Assembly: GCA_041740995.1 (NCBI GenBank)
Contig: JBGSKY010000186.1
Location: forward strand, 1-23,341
Direction: 5' to 3'
Origin: JBGSKY01 sp041740995
GTDB taxonomy: Bacteria > Planctomycetota > Planctomycetia > Pirellulales > Pirellulaceae
Length of the DNA: 23,341 nucleotides
Part shown: positions 16,601 through 23,341 of the stretch, in pieces
Position numbering within the stretch: the stretch's first letter is position 1
How the letters are laid out: each line of letters begins with the position of its first letter
The notes under the pieces: generated by a model
Database searches by the model: none
What the model saw: the letters and a program-made list of their open reading frames with translations, nothing else
Told to the model about the DNA's origin: nothing
Translations under genes and position numbers: made by a program

Positions 16601-17365
16601 TGGCCCCAGAGCGCAATTCATTCCGACTGAGAGTAGCGGGAAGTGGCTGATCGAGTTCCAAAAAGCTTCGACCGTTTGACCGCTGACGAAGGTGCGCCCA
16701 CCTTTATCGAACGTGCCGCTGACCATTACCGGGACGATTCGGCCAGTTTCCCGGAAGTACTCTTCGATTGCGAAAAGGCAGCTCTTTAGGTTCAGCGTGT
16801 CGATTACTGTTTCGGGTAGCAGGATATCCGCCCCGGCTTCGATTAACGCGGCCACTTGCGCCTTGTAGCTGACGACCATTTCCATGAAGTCCACATCGCG
16901 GTGGGCGGCGTCATCGACGTTGGTACTGATCGCGGTTTGCTTAGTCGTAGGGCCAATGCTTCCAGCCACGAATCTAGGCCGCGAAGGGTCCTCTCGCATG
17001 ATGCGATCGACCGCGTCGCGGGCGCATTTGACGGCTGCTGAGTTTAATTCGGGGACAAGATCGGGCGACAAATTGAACTCGGCCATTCCGATTGGCGAGA
17101 TGCCAAACGAGTTGGTTTCAACGATGTCTGCACCCGCAGCAAGATACTCATAGTGTATGTTGGTGATGTCGTCAGGACGCGTGACGCAAAGAATGTCGAG
17201 GAATTTACCTAGCTCTTTGTCGTGATTTTTGAAACGGTTGCCACGAACAGCGGCCTCATCAAGATTCAGCTTTTGGATCATCGTGCCCATGGCACCATCC
17301 AAAATCAAAATTCGATCGCGGATCAAATCGGGAAGAATATCAGCGTTTTTGGTCGTTTGGAGCAT
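13661..17365 (-). CDS. metH: Cobalamin-dependent methionine synthase
   Basis: MetH transfers the methyl group of 5-methyltetrahydrofolate to homocysteine through methylcobalamin. The start chosen is the ATG at 17365, which has GAAGG six bases upstream and gives 1234 residues, close to the 1227 of E. coli; the frame is open 27 codons further with no homologous look. Modules are in order. The homocysteine domain has DGAMGTMIQ and zinc cysteines C251, C314 and C315 (MNCALGP; GACCGSTPAHI). The folate domain has VGERTNVTGSRAF (about 363-375). The cap/B12 domain has the axial histidine H767 in GDVHDIGKN. The AdoMet reactivation domain has RPAPGYPACPDHTEK and ends in WLSPNLGY. All modules look intact. 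The 98 bases upstream are too short for a cobalamin riboswitch, so it may be read through from the flippase gene. Confidence 0.98.
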   Translation of the reverse strand: MLQTTKNADILPDLIRDRILILDGAMGTMIQKLNLDEAAVRGNRFKNHDKELGKFLDILCVTRPDDITNIHYEYLAAGADIVETNSFGISPIGMAEFNLSPDLVPELNSAAVKCARDAVDRIMREDPSRPRFVAGSIGPTTKQTAISTNVDDAAHRDVDFMEMVVSYKAQVAALIEAGADILLPETVIDTLNLKSCLFAIEEYFRETGRIVPVMVSGTFDKGGRTFVSGQTVEAFWNSISHFPLLSVGMNCALGPDIMRPHLEELARVSGTAISCHPNAGLPNDFGQYDLTPSKMADYIGDFANNGWLNIVGACCGSTPAHIHAIAQACKKFKPHQEPEPIVWTRLSGQQATTLRPEVRFTMVGERTNVTGSRAFAKLIRNDQFEEAVEVARQQVENGASIIDINMDDALLDGPEAMTRFLRLIAGDSVAASVPVMIDSSKWEVLEAGLQNTQGKSIVNSISLKDGEAEFLRRARLVRQYGAACVVMAFDEQGQAAEMSEKVRICKRAFDLLVKEVGFPPQDIIFDPNILTVATGIEEHNNYAVNFIEATRQIKQLCPGCKISGGVSNISFSFRGNDVVREAMHSAFLYHAINAGMDMGIVNAGQLTVYEDMPADLKEHVEDVLLNRRPDSTERMLTLAESLKNTSGKKATGENLEWREVPVKDRLKYALIHGIDKYIELDAEEARQQCTRCLEVIEGPLMDGMSVVGDLFGAGKMFLPQVVKSARVMKKAVNYLTPYMEQEKIEAGVALSSARGKVLMATVKGDVHDIGKNIVGVVMACNNYEVIDLGVMVPAERILEAAVQHGVDIIGLSGLITPSLDEMTHVAREMKRTNMKIPLLIGGATTSAKHTAVKIAPYYDEPVVHVLDASRSVGVIEKLCSRENKASYVANNSALQDELRSSYEKRQAKLIPFKEACQKKFITDWSTVRVDKPSFTGIRTLKNYDIEKIAKYIDWSPFFMTWELKGKYPKIFKDSFVGPQAKELFDDAQAMLFDVIAQQSLTANAVYGFFPAASIGEDVVLFTDESRKTELTRFHFLRQQWERKGQPDFRCLADFVAPIDSGRADYLGAFVVTAGHGTDEIAKRFEEEGDDYNSIMIKAIADRLAEAFAELLHEQARREWSFGIEENLSSDDLIEEKYRGIRPAPGYPACPDHTEKRILFDLLEAEKNTDVRLTESFAMWPAASVSGFYFGHPDARYFAVDRMTKDQIDAYAVRKSMPLRDVERWLSPNLGYDPE

Positions 17366-17463
17366 CACGGGCCTTCGGTTTTGACCGTCGGAAAACAGTT
17401 TGTGTCGACTTGCAGAATGGGAACATTCCCGCAGGAAGTACCCCATAAGTCACTAGTTTAGAC

Positions 17464-19020
17464 TCAGCCGCGCGAAACGCCAAGCTTTCGATCGACGATC
17501 GGCGTCGGCCACACTGACGCAAGCCGAAGCCCTAAACGCTTGGCAAGCGGCAGAATCGTGTCATCGATTTCCTGACGGTCGGTGCGATCGATGATCCAGT
17601 TTGTCCGACCGAGTATAAATACGCTCGCGACAAAAGAAGCGACAGCGGCGACCGGCCCGAGTAATAAGGTCAGTGGCAAAAACAGCATGATAACGGTGCC
17701 ACGATCTGCAATCGCAAATTTGAAGTGCAATAACAGTAGATACATACCGACGATCAAGGCGGTCGAGCTAAGCGTTGCGATCATCGCACCGATGACGCCC
17801 AAATACGGAACCGCAACCCAGTTCGCCAACACATTGACTAGGAGGCCGACGGCCAGCACACCGACGGCCCATCGATTGGCCTCAATACACCTTAGGAAGA
17901 CACCGAGCATCATGGCCGCGGCGGCGATAATACAGTGCGTCATTGCGAAAGGTAGTGCTTGCTGGCTGATCGCGTAACGGCCATCTAAAAAAGTTTCGAA
18001 CAAGATTGGCGTCAATAATAGAATCACAACTGAACCTCCCCAGAAGCTGAACAGCGAGAGCTTAATTGTGGTAAATAGCATTCGGAAAACTTTTTGTTTG
18101 TTGCCAACTTCCCATTCGCTAGTCCAATAGGGCAAGATCATGCCGGCCAGCATCATTGCCAACGAGAGGAACAAGACTGGCAAAATTCTAGCGGTATGAA
18201 ACTGGCCGACCAAAATTTGATTCGCCAGAACATCATCGGTGGCCAGATACAGAATCATGTACCGATCAACGACGTCAAACAGGTTCGTTAAAAGGTCCGA
18301 TGACCAAACAGCAATCGCGAACGGAGTAATTCGAAATAACATGCTCCCTTTGCTCAAGGCGACTGCGTCTGATAGAGCAGGGCCGCATCGCCTGGACAAT
18401 CGAACAAGGCCGGGCAGCAAGCCAATGGTCATGGAGATAGCGTAAGTAGCGACTAAATATTGCCACTGTGGCCGAATTATCAACACAGGGATGCACAGAA
18501 GTGAAAAACTGATTGAGCTTGTCAACTGCATCGCGGAGACGGCACTTGGCTGACGAAGGCCATTGAGTAATTCCAGCAGCGTATTAAATGCAACAACGGA
18601 TAGAAGGCTGCAAGTCAAAATGATCATTGCCGAATATGGCACGGTTGTTCCAAAGACTAACAGCGAGCTGTGTGTTGGAAAAACCAGCAAGCTAGTGGTC
18701 AAAACCATCACACCAACTGCGGCAATGGCTAACGATCGACGCAGAAAGCTTCGCAATTGTTCAACGCGGCGAAACGATTCGACATATCTTCCAAAGCAGC
18801 CAGGGATACCGAGCACCGAAAGAGGCGGGGCAAGCACCAGGAAGCTGCTAGCCAAGGCCCAGAGCCCAATGTCGCTTTGATGTAAGAAATAGCAGAACGC
18901 TAGATTTCTAATGAAGCCGATCGCTCTCTGGATGATATTGGCGATCGCTAACACGCCGATGCCCTTTGCGAGGGAATCCGTTTGGAGCGGTTGAGCGTTG
19001 CTTAAAGGAACCGTGTTCAT
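17464..19020 (-). CDS. Polysaccharide flippase-like membrane protein (Wzx/MATE-like, MOP superfamily)
   Basis: The 518-residue protein is hydrophobic through most of its length, with about 12-14 membrane segments. Its N-terminus resembles O-antigen and polysaccharide transporters: LAKGIGVLAIANIIQRAIGF, then FLHQSDIGLWALASSFL and PLSVLGIPGCFGRYV, and in the middle DVVDRYMILYLA. Such proteins flip lipid-linked sugars across the inner membrane for surface polysaccharide assembly. No glycosyltransferase is next to it, so the substrate cannot be inferred. The ATG at 19020 is taken as the start, since the two preceding in-frame codons are TTG. It is 98 bp upstream of metH and 244 bp downstream of rnpA, all on the minus strand. 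A 10-bp inverted repeat lies in its upstream region. Confidence 0.82.
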   Translation of the reverse strand: MNTVPLSNAQPLQTDSLAKGIGVLAIANIIQRAIGFIRNLAFCYFLHQSDIGLWALASSFLVLAPPLSVLGIPGCFGRYVESFRRVEQLRSFLRRSLAIAAVGVMVLTTSLLVFPTHSSLLVFGTTVPYSAMIILTCSLLSVVAFNTLLELLNGLRQPSAVSAMQLTSSISFSLLCIPVLIIRPQWQYLVATYAISMTIGLLPGLVRLSRRCGPALSDAVALSKGSMLFRITPFAIAVWSSDLLTNLFDVVDRYMILYLATDDVLANQILVGQFHTARILPVLFLSLAMMLAGMILPYWTSEWEVGNKQKVFRMLFTTIKLSLFSFWGGSVVILLLTPILFETFLDGRYAISQQALPFAMTHCIIAAAAMMLGVFLRCIEANRWAVGVLAVGLLVNVLANWVAVPYLGVIGAMIATLSSTALIVGMYLLLLHFKFAIADRGTVIMLFLPLTLLLGPVAAVASFVASVFILGRTNWIIDRTDRQEIDDTILPLAKRLGLRLASVWPTPIVDRKLGVSRG

Positions 19021-19047
19021 CAACAATTAGTACGACTGAAAACACTG

Positions 19048-19111
19048 CGCATTTCGCTGATCGTTCGACCATGATGGCCCGATCTATTTCTTTGCAAATG
19101 GGCGAAATGCG
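19048..19111. repeat. 10-bp inverted repeat upstream of the flippase gene
   Basis: CGCATTTCGC at 19048-19057 is exactly complementary to GCGAAATGCG at 19102-19111, with 44 bases between. It lies in the 244-bp gap between rnpA and the flippase start, and could be an RNA stem in the flippase leader, a terminator-like structure after rnpA, or a pair of protein-binding half-sites. One or two such repeats are expected by chance in a window of this size. Confidence 0.35.
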
Positions 19112-19270
19112 TCCGGTTGGTTTTAAAGTTTGATAACTTGCAGCCAACTCAGTACTAGAAGGTTGCTCACGCTTGGCTGTGCAGATCTTTTACGCATTCA
19201 GAATGCAGCAGGCCGCGCTCGACACGATCCGGCTTTGCTGGTTGTATCGATTGAGTCGAGCGTGCTTGGT

Positions 19271-19645
19271 CTATTTTTTTCGAGAGATTCGTTCAGCGAC
19301 GCGCGGAACGAGATGGAGAATTGACTGGCGGATCAAATCAAAATTCGGCTGTGTTCCGCTGCGAACACGAACGACAAGATCGAGATTTTTGGGCAATAAA
19401 TGTCGTTGCGTACGAAAAGCTTCGCGGCACCAGCGCTTCACTTTAATTCGCCGATGAGCAGGCCCAAAGCGTTTGCCGATTGACAAACCCAAGCGGCTGA
19501 TGCCAAGGTTGTTTTGAATCGCATGAACGATCAGCAGAGAGTCGCTGCAGACGCTGCCCGCTGCGAACACATGATCGAAATCTCGCTGCAGCTTGATTCT
19601 CGACTTCGAGGGGAAGCTTTGATCGGTCATAAGACAATGAGCCAT
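19271..19645 (-). CDS. rnpA: Ribonuclease P protein component
   Basis: RnpA is the basic protein that assists the RNase P RNA in cutting the 5' leader from pre-tRNAs. The product (124 residues from the ATG at 19645) shows the family layout: a KSRIKLQRDFDHVFAAG start, LLIVHAIQN strand, then RLGLSIGKRFGPAHRRIKVK and RWCREAFR, and LDLVVRVR. The usual RNR box (A-V-x-R-N-R-x-K-R) is changed here to AHRRIKVKR, with the central Asn missing. The start is uncertain: GTG at 19648, ATG at 19645 and ATG at 19630 are in frame, and the last fits homologue lengths well too. It begins 6 bases after the dnaJ-like stop, so the two are co-transcribed. rpmH, its usual upstream neighbour, is absent. Confidence 0.9.
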   Translation of the reverse strand: MAHCLMTDQSFPSKSRIKLQRDFDHVFAAGSVCSDSLLIVHAIQNNLGISRLGLSIGKRFGPAHRRIKVKRWCREAFRTQRHLLPKNLDLVVRVRSGTQPNFDLIRQSILHLVPRVAERISRKK

Positions 19646-19651
19646 CACGAA

Positions 19652-20608
19652 CTACCAAACGATACTCGCGCGGACAGGTTTGTTGTACGCCGCTTCAAAT
19701 TTTTCGGCCGCAGCCATAGCGTCGGCGTCGAGCGAATCTGGCATTTTGATTGACAGCTCAATATACAAGTCGCCAGCCGTTCCATCACGGTTGGGCAATC
19801 CCTGGCCGCGGACGCGCAAGCGTTTACCGCTTGAAGAGTTCGGCGGTATCTTCAAACCGACGATGCCGTTTGGAGTTGGAACATCGATGGTTGCGCCCTT
19901 GGCCGCTTCACCAATGGTGATCGGCAGTTTTAGTTCCAAATTATCTCCATCGACTCGAAAGTTTGGATGAGTCTGAATGTGAACGGTCAGCAACAGGTCG
20001 CCAGATTTTCCGGCTCGCCCCTGCTCGCCCTGGCCACGCAGACGGATTTTTTTCCCTCCGCGAATGCCAGCCGGAATTTTGACTTCCAGCGATTCGGATC
20101 TTCCACCGCGATCTAATTGGATTGTCGTCTTGCCACCACTGACGGCCAGCTTCAGAGGGATCGTTATTTCGGCAGAGAGATCACTTGCTTTGGCTGGTGC
20201 GCTGCGACGTCCACGACCGCCACCTCCAAACTGACGCATCAGTTCTTCGATGTCCATCCCACCAAAGCCACCACCATCGGAATTCCCGCCCCGACCGAAC
20301 AGATCGCCGAAATCAACGCCTGCACCGCCGCCGCCACCAAATGGGTTTCCACCTGGTCCGCCAGCGTGTGGGTTACCCCCAGCCATCTGCTCGTATTTTT
20401 CGCCGAATTGATCGTACATCTTTCGCTTGTCAGGATCATTCAACGTATCGTATGCGGTTTGGATTTCTTGAAATCGCTTTTTTGCATTGACATCATCAGG
20501 ATTCAAATCTGGATGATGTTTGCGAGCGAGTTTACGATATGCTTTGGCGATCTCTTCCGCCGAAGCCGAGGATGACACACCCAACCGTTTGTAATAATCG
20601 TCTGCCAT
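19652..20608 (-). CDS. Class B DnaJ co-chaperone (CbpA-like, without zinc finger)
   Basis: The 318-residue protein begins with a J domain (residues 3-70: YYKRLGVSSSASAEEIAKAY, HPD at 32-34, then the helix 4 part ending KRKMYDQFGEKY). A Gly/Phe-rich region follows at about 77-133, and then two substrate-binding beta domains (LSAEITIPLKLAVSGG; DGDNLELKLPITIGEAAKG; GLKIPPNSSSGKRLRVRGQG). The CxxCxGxG zinc-finger repeats of true DnaJ are absent, which places it with CbpA and other class B J proteins that stimulate DnaK ATPase and deliver substrates. No dnaK or grpE is nearby. It is divergent from the CehA/McbA-like gene, with about 105 bp between the starts, and precedes rnpA by only a few bases. 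Confidence 0.93.
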   Translation of the reverse strand: MADDYYKRLGVSSSASAEEIAKAYRKLARKHHPDLNPDDVNAKKRFQEIQTAYDTLNDPDKRKMYDQFGEKYEQMAGGNPHAGGPGGNPFGGGGGAGVDFGDLFGRGGNSDGGGFGGMDIEELMRQFGGGGRGRRSAPAKASDLSAEITIPLKLAVSGGKTTIQLDRGGRSESLEVKIPAGIRGGKKIRLRGQGEQGRAGKSGDLLLTVHIQTHPNFRVDGDNLELKLPITIGEAAKGATIDVPTPNGIVGLKIPPNSSSGKRLRVRGQGLPNRDGTAGDLYIELSIKMPDSLDADAMAAAEKFEAAYNKPVRASIVW

Positions 20609-20713
20609 AACTTCAAGGTGTTTTATTCAATGGATCAAATTCGCTTTAACAGGCCAGCGAATCAACGGCGTCAAAGTTTTCTTGCGACAAGGTTAATCGC
20701 GATTCAGGTTCGA

Positions 20714-22261
20714 ATGGTCAAGTTTGCATACGCTTGCCTTTTCGTCCTGGTTTGTTTGCCATCAGTCGATGCCCAGACAACGCTTTTGGAACTGGATTTC
20801 TACGACAAGGATAAGGCAGAACCCATTTCTTGCCGAGTCGAAATCACCAAGTCACCCAAACGGTTTCCTAAACAGATTAAAACTCTGACGGAGGAGCAAA
20901 CGACACAAATCGCGCTCGACAGCGGCAAAGATATCCTTTTTGAGCGTTCCGCTAAGCTCAAGACGCTGGCAGGTAGCTACGAATTTATCGCATCGCGAGG
21001 GATTGAATTCGGCGATGTGACGGGTGGCTTTGAGATGCAACCCGGTGCTCAGAATCACTTCGACATCGTCGTACCGCAGTTAACCAATATGAACCGCGAG
21101 GGATGGTTTAGCGGTGATTTGGCCAATGATTTGCCAGTCGCGGAGTTGAAGCGCTGGGCGACCGCCGATGCGGTAAATATCGTTGCGACTTTTCGTAAAC
21201 CTTCAGATGTGCTGGTCACCGACGAGGCCACTAACGACGCTTCTGCTCCGATGCTTGCTCATGTTTTGAACTCGCGACAATTCCGCGTCTCAGGCAGTGA
21301 TTGTTCAATTAATGTCCATCCTAAATCCGAAGCCGCAGTCTGGCCGGCCGGAAGTGAGTCGGAGTCGGAGATGAAAAATTGGGGGCCCATTGTGGCGGCG
21401 TTGCCAGCCGAAGACTGGGCGATTGAGTTGGCGGACATTTGGAAACGTGACCTGCCGATCGTCTTGGCAAATGTACCAATACAAGCGATTCAGCTTTTGT
21501 CGACTCATTGTCAACCGGAACATGCCGCGTCGATCGATGCCGCATTTTTTAATCCAGACGAGATACGATTTGATGGTTCCAAGGGGCTTGGGAGGCTGGC
21601 CGAGTTCATTTATTGGCAGATGTTGGAAGCAGGTTTTCATTTGCCGCCAACCGCTGGCAGTGGTTTTGTCGCCGACGGGCGAACCCGAGTTGGTTACAAC
21701 CGCGTTTATGCAAAGCTCGATCCAGAACAATTAGTTACACCGAAAGCTTGGTGGGATGCGGTCCAAAACGGCTTCGTGATTGTAACCAACGGTCCGCTAT
21801 TACGAGCGAGCATCAACGGTCAGCCACCTGGTGGAATCGTCGCAGGATATGCTCAGCAATCAATTGGCCCCGAGTTTTATGTCGACTTGTCAGTTCGTGA
21901 CGAGGTGGACTATCTCGATGTCATCTTCAATGGACAATCCATTTACCAAGCTCGGTTAGAAGACCATTTGCGGCGTGGTCAATTTCCGCCATTGCCAATC
22001 CGCGAAAGTGGCTGGCTGGTATTGCGAGTCGTAACGGCTCATCGAGCAAGCTATCGCATGGCGACGACCGGCCCGACATACTACGAATTTGATGGTCAAC
22101 CACGGATAAGTCGTGCAGCCGTGCAGTTCTTTCAAACTTGGCTGCAAAAGGCGAAACAAGAGATCGCTAGTGATCCCAAGTTGCAGGTCCAGTATCAAGA
22201 CTGGATCGCAAACGCAGAAAGGTTTTGGGCTAGAAAAGCGTTGCAAGCCAACACGCCATGA
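20714..22261 (+). CDS. Secreted CehA/McbA-like protein, metal-binding motif apparently lost
   Basis: From the ATG at 20714 the 515-residue protein starts with a good signal peptide (MVKFAYACLFVLVCLPSVDA, cleavage after about residue 20). The frame is open 32 codons further upstream to a GTG, but that adds nothing signal-like. The body resembles the CehA/McbA metallohydrolases (PHP-like fold) of planctomycetes: RGIEFGDVTGGFEM (95-108), GWFSGDL (130-136), LPPTAGSG (310-317), VGYNRVYAKLD (327-337), KAWWDAVQNGFVIVTNGPLL (344-363) and NGQPPGG (368-374). Family members carry GDLHVH after the SGD, binding metal; here it reads SGDLANDL, so the HxH ligands are gone, and later His-rich motifs are not seen. 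It is probably a non-catalytic relative with a binding or structural role. Family assignment is from motif memory. Confidence 0.75.
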   Translation: MVKFAYACLFVLVCLPSVDAQTTLLELDFYDKDKAEPISCRVEITKSPKRFPKQIKTLTEEQTTQIALDSGKDILFERSAKLKTLAGSYEFIASRGIEFGDVTGGFEMQPGAQNHFDIVVPQLTNMNREGWFSGDLANDLPVAELKRWATADAVNIVATFRKPSDVLVTDEATNDASAPMLAHVLNSRQFRVSGSDCSINVHPKSEAAVWPAGSESESEMKNWGPIVAALPAEDWAIELADIWKRDLPIVLANVPIQAIQLLSTHCQPEHAASIDAAFFNPDEIRFDGSKGLGRLAEFIYWQMLEAGFHLPPTAGSGFVADGRTRVGYNRVYAKLDPEQLVTPKAWWDAVQNGFVIVTNGPLLRASINGQPPGGIVAGYAQQSIGPEFYVDLSVRDEVDYLDVIFNGQSIYQARLEDHLRRGQFPPLPIRESGWLVLRVVTAHRASYRMATTGPTYYEFDGQPRISRAAVQFFQTWLQKAKQEIASDPKLQVQYQDWIANAERFWARKALQANTP

Positions 22262-22279
22262 AGCGAAGCGTCCTTGTGC

Positions 22280-23044
22280 CTATGCCAAGCTGGCCAATTC
22301 GTCAACAATCTGATGCTGCATGACCCTTTCCAGTGCGACCAGCGCCCGTGCCGCCAATGCCCCGTCAAGCACACGATGGTCTGCGAGCAAAGTGACAATC
22401 GTACGCTGCTGGCTGGTTAGCGGGGAATAGCTCAACGACGAGGTAGCAATTAGCGGATGATTGTCATTGGTAGTGCCAAGGTTGGCTAACGTTGAAATCG
22501 TAAACGTTCCCAAGCGACGGGCGCGTTTGCGACCTTGCCATCGCATCAGCAAATGCCACGACAGCCATCGAATCGGTGCGGGCATCTTCTCCATCACTTG
22601 TCCATCGCGGAAAAGTGTCTTCAGGTCTGCTGTTTGATGCTCGCTGATCGATTTTTGTATGGCAGCTAAGGTGAGCGTCTCGACATTTCGAATTCGTGCC
22701 CAAAGCAAACGTTCACGATTAATTGACTGATCAAACCGATTGACCGTTACGTTGACAACGCTTGTTGGGTGCTGATACAACCGCATCCAAGGTAAAGTGA
22801 TAAACGTCTGGCGTAACTCGGGAACATCTTTGGCGACCAACGAATAGCCACGCGCAAATAGAGCCGCCCAACCGATTCGAGTTTTCGCTGATTGACGAGC
22901 GGTCGCAATGTTACTCAAATCGAATTCTCGTTGAACCGAGAACGCAGGGACTGTTTTCGCGGCATTGCAAATATCGACGATCATTCGACGATGGCGAGGA
23001 AAGAGGAGGTAGCTGCCGTGGTCAGGCTTTCTAAAAAACTTCAT
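22280..23044 (-). CDS. Stand-alone 2-oxoacid dehydrogenase E2-type acyltransferase catalytic domain
   Basis: Starting at the ATG at 23044 (an in-frame codon 15 residues earlier is less likely), the product has 254 residues. Its C-terminal part carries the E2/chloramphenicol acetyltransferase-fold signature: GTFTISTLANLG (179-190), a PLTSQQRTIVTLL strand, and ADHRVLDGALAARAL (221-235), where H223 and D227 of HxxxDG are the expected catalytic residues. The lipoyl domain and peripheral-subunit-binding domain that precede this in true E2 proteins (about 400 residues or more) are absent, and no E1 or E3 gene is adjacent. It may be a CoA-dependent acyltransferase of unknown substrate rather than part of a dehydrogenase complex. 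It ends 18 bp from the convergent CehA-like gene and is divergent from yidD with 20 bp between starts. Confidence 0.8.
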   Translation of the reverse strand: MKFFRKPDHGSYLLFPRHRRMIVDICNAAKTVPAFSVQREFDLSNIATARQSAKTRIGWAALFARGYSLVAKDVPELRQTFITLPWMRLYQHPTSVVNVTVNRFDQSINRERLLWARIRNVETLTLAAIQKSISEHQTADLKTLFRDGQVMEKMPAPIRWLSWHLLMRWQGRKRARRLGTFTISTLANLGTTNDNHPLIATSSLSYSPLTSQQRTIVTLLADHRVLDGALAARALVALERVMQHQIVDELASLA

Positions 23045-23064
23045 TACGCTAATTGAATGATTCA

Positions 23065-23307
23065 ATGATTGCCAAACTTGCCGCTGCACTTCATTCCGTC
23101 ATGCTGAAAGCGACCGTTATGGTAATTCGCTTCTATCAGCGCGGGATCAGCCCGTTGCTTGGCCCTCGCTGCAAATACTATCCGACCTGTTCAAATTATG
23201 CTTTGGAGGCACTTCAAAAATACGGTTTCTTCCGCGGTCTTGCGAAAACCCTTTGGCGAATTTTGAGGTGCAATCCTTTTAGCAAAGGGGGCGTTGATCC
23301 ACCCTGA
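23065..23307 (+). CDS. yidD: Membrane protein insertion efficiency factor YidD
   Basis: YidD is a small membrane-associated protein that supports YidC-dependent insertion of membrane proteins. From the ATG at 23065 the product has 80 residues. It has an amphipathic N-terminal helix, VIRFYQRGISPLLGPRCKYY, PTCSNYALEAL, and the RILRCNPFSKGGVDP ending, which are the family's signature including the three conserved Cys. An in-frame ATG at 23101 is an alternative start that would still keep the full signature; the TTG at 23053 is less likely. yidD is usually next to rnpA; here it is on the other strand 3.4 kb away, and its start lies only 20 bp from that of the divergent acyltransferase gene, so each promoter must lie inside the other gene. 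Confidence 0.95.
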   Translation: MIAKLAAALHSVMLKATVMVIRFYQRGISPLLGPRCKYYPTCSNYALEALQKYGFFRGLAKTLWRILRCNPFSKGGVDPP

Positions 23308-23323
23308 AGGACCTGAGTCAACG

Positions 23324-23341
23324 ATGAATCGTCGAGGTGCT
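23324..23341 (+). CDS. Possible start of the next gene, cut by the window end
   Basis: An ATG at 23324, 16 bases after the yidD stop, opens a frame (MNRRGA) that runs off the window. AAGGA at 23307-23311 precedes it at 12 bases, slightly far for a ribosome binding site. yidC would be the classical neighbour, but six codons do not allow any identification. Confidence 0.25.

Noticed and set aside
17366..17446. Upstream extension of metH by 27 codons
   Set aside because: The extra residues resemble nothing in MetH, whereas the ATG at 17365 has a GAAGG site at the right distance and gives the standard length and cysteine numbering.
17366..17463. Cobalamin or SAM riboswitch upstream of metH
   Set aside because: Only 98 bases separate metH from the flippase stop, too short for a cobalamin riboswitch, and no B12-box or SAM-riboswitch-like motif was seen.
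1..23341. tRNA, CRISPR, insertion sequence or attachment sites
   Set aside because: Scanning by eye for T-arm-like GTTCGA words with acceptor pairing, regularly spaced direct repeats, transposase motifs and terminal inverted repeats gave nothing credible; a covariance-model search would be the decisive test for tRNAs.

Overview
The window looks like a chromosomal segment of a Planctomycetota bacterium, most likely near Pirellulaceae. Pointers are a membrane-anchored Ser/Thr kinase fused to a DUF1080-type domain, a PEP-CTERM sorting tail, an HTTM protein paired with a small membrane-anchored partner, a large tetratricopeptide-like (TPR) membrane protein, a short Arg-rich protein of a type familiar from this phylum, and housekeeping genes scattered outside their usual operons. 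This placement rests on protein style only; there is no rRNA or other phylogenetic marker here. No tRNA, rRNA, CRISPR array, transposase or phage gene was found.

Layout. 175-2796 (-) is a TPR-like membrane protein, divergent from apgM (3017-4222, +), an archaeal-type phosphoglycerate mutase family member. Its 3' end overlaps by 89 bp the convergent HTTM gene (4134-5114, -). The HTTM gene is ATGA-coupled to its partner (5111-5944, -), and an LplT-like MFS transporter (6077-7483, -) lies upstream on the same strand. 7484-8491 is the most degenerate-looking stretch: an orphan PEP-CTERM tail on the minus strand, an unrecognised 148-codon plus-strand frame, and then a trpB leader holding a small ORF with two Trp codons and two nested inverted repeats. 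trpB and trpA follow (8492-10604).

11034-12869 is the kinase-DUF1080 fusion, preceded in the same frame by a short ORF ending TGA-CCA just before the kinase ATG. A small planctomycete-type protein (13279-13611) is convergent with metH (13661-17365, -), with a hairpin between them. Upstream of metH on the minus strand lie a polysaccharide flippase-like gene (17464-19020), rnpA (19271-19645) and a class B DnaJ gene (19652-20608). Divergent from dnaJ is a secreted CehA/McbA-like protein (20714-22261) whose metal-binding motif appears lost. It converges on a stand-alone E2-type acyltransferase catalytic domain (22280-23044, -), which is divergent from yidD (23065-23307, +). The window ends in or just before the next plus-strand gene.

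How they fit together. trpBA make the two subunits of tryptophan synthase, and metH is the cobalamin-dependent methionine synthase. rnpA, dnaJ and yidD serve tRNA maturation, protein folding and membrane-protein insertion. The HTTM pair, the TPR protein, the MFS transporter and the flippase are envelope proteins. No large new multi-gene system is evident. The candidates most worth checking are the metal-motif-less CehA/McbA-like protein, the possible tryptophan-sensing leader of trpB, the kinase-DUF1080 fusion with its in-frame upstream ORF, and the split of rnpA from yidD around an inserted block.
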